Positions 6,301-7,149 of a DNA stretch of 7,149 bases are shown here, piece after piece (within the stretch, counting starts at the first letter, position 1; each line of letters opens with the position of its first letter). The stretch spans positions 1-7,149 of the forward strand of contig JALXCE010000106.1 in assembly GCA_026991055.1 (NCBI GenBank), written 5' to 3'. A program made the position numbers and the translations under genes. The DNA is from Caldifarciminota bacterium (GTDB lineage Bacteria; Hydrothermota; Hydrothermia; B15-G9; WFZT01). The notes under the pieces were generated by a model. That model did no database searches and was not told the DNA's origin. It saw only the letters and a program-made list of their open reading frames with translations.

Positions 6301-6332
6301 AGTTGTTGGTACTTCAACCAAATAGGAGGTAG
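3327..6332 (+). CDS. Secreted M14 zinc carboxypeptidase with T9SS C-terminal sorting domain
   Basis: This 1001-residue protein starts with a signal peptide (residues 1-17). The M14 peptidase domain (about 85-345) has zinc ligands H144 and E147 (HGNE) and H246 (FHSG), substrate-binding N205-R206 (VDLNR), Y291 as the likely Tyr248 equivalent, and catalytic E313 (ITIEVWG), so it looks active. N298 aligns with the specificity position (residue 255 in bovine carboxypeptidase A numbering); it is neither the Ile of A-type nor the Asp of B-type enzymes. A transthyretin-like regulatory domain follows (347-427), then a jelly-roll/discoidin-like domain (about 432-562, ending GFDLDAVE), an Ig/CARDB-like domain (568-675) and a nidogen-like beta-sandwich (about 690-885). 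Residues 907-997 are a T9SS type A sorting domain (VTPN, ITFALP, LRIYDVSGKLV, PSGIYFVRL, VKKLLVL). The protein is therefore predicted to cross the outer membrane and be released or anchored after removal of this domain. It shares a transcription unit with the C25 peptidase gene. The middle domain names are less certain than the two ends. Confidence 0.92.
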   Translation: MKKVLVLSILMASFLFGEKLVLVPNFNKRDIPKISKKYDIVNLTPGNQLKVMIYDDGSLLKKLGYSFNVLIDYDTVTVKVPPGFHTFNQIVSIFDSLAQTYPNICLLDTIGFSSQGRPILAMKISDNPDMEEFEPEVRLVGVHHGNEQISGEVLVAYAPYLLENYGTDPFVTDMVNNREIWIIPVFNPDGYVNDTRRNGNGVDLNRDYGYMWDGSGGSSEPYSQPETQAMYEFSQLHNFVLSLTFHSGAFYVNYPWNYTPVRCEDNPFIYDVSVRYGDSTGYPVTEGYDWYQTRGDLNDYSYGIDSDIDITIEVWGTGGYNPPASLIDSVAELNRRAINMILVKAGQGVGGFVIDSVTGDTIKEARIYVEGIRWPVYTDRVTGDYIKLLMPGTYTLRVEANGYVTKTIPNVQVFEDSLTHLNVYLTPGGGRYAFKPVEVYVNASNYSRITVDTFLVGNMLGEHDGRFFYLGIGGHVVLDLGQNGIANGYVKIYEGDDGVPNEGYTVYGSNNWKGPWNIIGNGHGTESFNFAGSYRYIKIVDDGDGSTSDPNPGFDLDAVETERPSGPYIAIVNYGFDDTQTGNGNGRPDPGETLNLIFRFSNVGLDTARNAHCVFVPGDSFVTTQPETLVLGNILPGDTITDTVSLVVSQSCPRGHDESLVMHFMGDNLDQSLGINFGVGALTANDPTGPDNYGYYAVENIDTLTPAHMPYAWIDITSTGTPMNLGDDDIATVNLPFNFTYYGHTYSQISICSNGFIAMGTSSSSPYSNHSLPNSDGIVMVAPFWDDLNPSSSGRVYYHTDGHKFIVEWYNVPFYGSSNTNTFEVIFFDPAYYPTSTGDGLILFQYQNLGSTSSVTIGIESPSENDALQYWYNGNGPVTVAGPASQRDVLFTTDLETGVDENHDSHGLLRFAVTPNTIVRNAVITFALPSRAKVDLRIYDVSGKLVKILKSGVFNPGKYTVQWNTRGFNNTPVPSGIYFVRLRVNDKRIVKKLLVLQPNRR
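6324..6329 (+). promoter_or_regulatory. Shine-Dalgarno of the C25 peptidase gene
   Basis: AGGAGG lies within the last sense codons of the carboxypeptidase gene (encoding R1000-R1001), 8 bases before the ATG at 6338. The overlap supports co-transcription and may have shaped the Arg-Arg C-terminal residues of the upstream protein. Confidence 0.8.
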
Positions 6333-6337
6333 TGTGT

Positions 6338-7149
6338 ATGAAGTATGCTAAGCTCATCCTTGCCCTGCTCATAGGGTCTGGGATGGTAAATGCAAAATAT
6401 ATCCCCTTTGGCTCGTCGGGTAATGGGCCAGAGGTAAAGGTACTTTCGTCTTCCCCCATGGGGGTAGAGGTGAGAGCAGAAGTTCCCGGCGTTGAGGTTA
6501 CAACGGAAACTTCTTCACACGGTAAATTCGCGGTCCTCAAAATTGGTGACTATGGATACACAACGGAAATTGGAAAGCCTCAGCTTCCGGTTATAACAAA
6601 ACTCATTGAAGCTCCAATAGGCGCAGAGATTTCTCCCAAAGTCGTCAGCTTTAATTCTGGCTCAATGTATATTACCGAGAAAGTAAAACCTGTTCAGCCA
6701 CCTATTCCAAAAGTTCCCAATCCACAGGTCAAATTCACCATGGACCAGGATTTTTATTCTACGAATGCTTTTTATCCCCGGAAAATGGTCGAGGTGAAAG
6801 AGGCCGGGATCATCAGGGGACACAGACTTGTTCTTTTGAGCATTTATCCCATTTCCTATAACCCTGCCACTGGTGAGATTAGATATGTCTCAAACTTGGA
6901 TGTGAGGGTAGATTTTATAGGTGGAAATCTTTCGGAAACCAGAGAAAGAATACTTCACCATTATTCCATGGCATTTGAAGAGAAGCTTCAGAAAAGTGTT
7001 ATAAACTATGGTGTTCTTGAGTCTGGCAAACCGGCTTTGACCCTCCCAATAGATTATCTTTTCATTGTACCTGACAATTGGGTTGATAGCATTACACCGC
7101 TTGTAAATGTTAAGAAAACTCAGGGATACAGGGTGATTGTTGCCACACT
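6338..7149 (+). CDS. Gingipain-like C25 cysteine peptidase, N-terminal part
   Basis: The frame is open for 270 codons to the window edge, so the protein is incomplete. A signal peptide (MKYAK, hydrophobic 6-17, probable cleavage after A19) is followed by a region matching the gingipain-type propeptide (about 33-205): GKPQLPV at 79-85, the following LIEAPIGAEI, FYP at 147-149, and LVLLSIYPISYNPATGEI before a LDVRVDF strand. At about 237 the sequence changes to DYLFIVPDNWVDSITPLVNV and KKTQGYRVIV, the typical beginning of a C25 catalytic domain. The His and Cys of the active site lie beyond the window, so activity cannot be judged, nor can the presence of a T9SS sorting domain. C25 peptidases are made as zymogens and exported by T9SS in Porphyromonas. 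It sits 5 bases after the carboxypeptidase stop with its own good Shine-Dalgarno, so the two are almost certainly in one operon. Confidence 0.85.
   Translation, partial: MKYAKLILALLIGSGMVNAKYIPFGSSGNGPEVKVLSSSPMGVEVRAEVPGVEVTTETSSHGKFAVLKIGDYGYTTEIGKPQLPVITKLIEAPIGAEISPKVVSFNSGSMYITEKVKPVQPPIPKVPNPQVKFTMDQDFYSTNAFYPRKMVEVKEAGIIRGHRLVLLSIYPISYNPATGEIRYVSNLDVRVDFIGGNLSETRERILHHYSMAFEEKLQKSVINYGVLESGKPALTLPIDYLFIVPDNWVDSITPLVNVKKTQGYRVIVAT

Overview
The window looks like chromosomal DNA from a Gram-negative-type bacterium with a type IX secretion system (T9SS). Three things point there: a PorX-type response regulator, a large secreted metallocarboxypeptidase ending in a T9SS type A C-terminal sorting domain, and the start of a gingipain-like (C25) peptidase. 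T9SS occurs in Bacteroidota and related FCB lineages, and also in some uncultured candidate phyla. The style of the secreted proteins and the C/G-rich intergenic hairpins would fit a candidate lineage such as WOR-3 or Cloacimonadota. That placement is an impression, not something the sequence proves.

Layout: two divergent transcription units are separated by an unusually long non-coding stretch (2059-3326, about 1.27 kb). The left unit (minus strand) has a small secreted lamin-tail-domain protein (2058-1453), followed with no spacer (stop TAA directly joined to ATG) by porX (1452 to beyond base 1, so its 3' end is missing). The right unit (plus strand) has a 1001-residue M14 carboxypeptidase (3327-6332) followed 5 bases later by a C25 peptidase gene (6338 to beyond 7149, catalytic part missing).

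The intergenic stretch holds at least six C-rich/G-rich hairpin elements. Four share a GATGTAA-type leader, and two of those are 50/55 identical. One composite unit is flanked by 26-bp direct repeats and abuts the promoter of the left unit. The right unit has a sigma70-like promoter with a 13-bp palindrome inside its spacer and a strong Shine-Dalgarno. The left unit appears to start almost at its first codon.

How the genes may work together: PorX in Bacteroidota is a cytoplasmic regulator of T9SS gene expression with a PglZ phosphodiesterase-like domain. The carboxypeptidase carries the T9SS export signal. The C25 protein is of a family whose best-known members (gingipains) are T9SS cargo. 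The M14 plus C25 pairing recalls the partnership in Porphyromonas of gingipains with the T9SS-exported carboxypeptidase CPG70. This functional link is inference from family knowledge and gene order.
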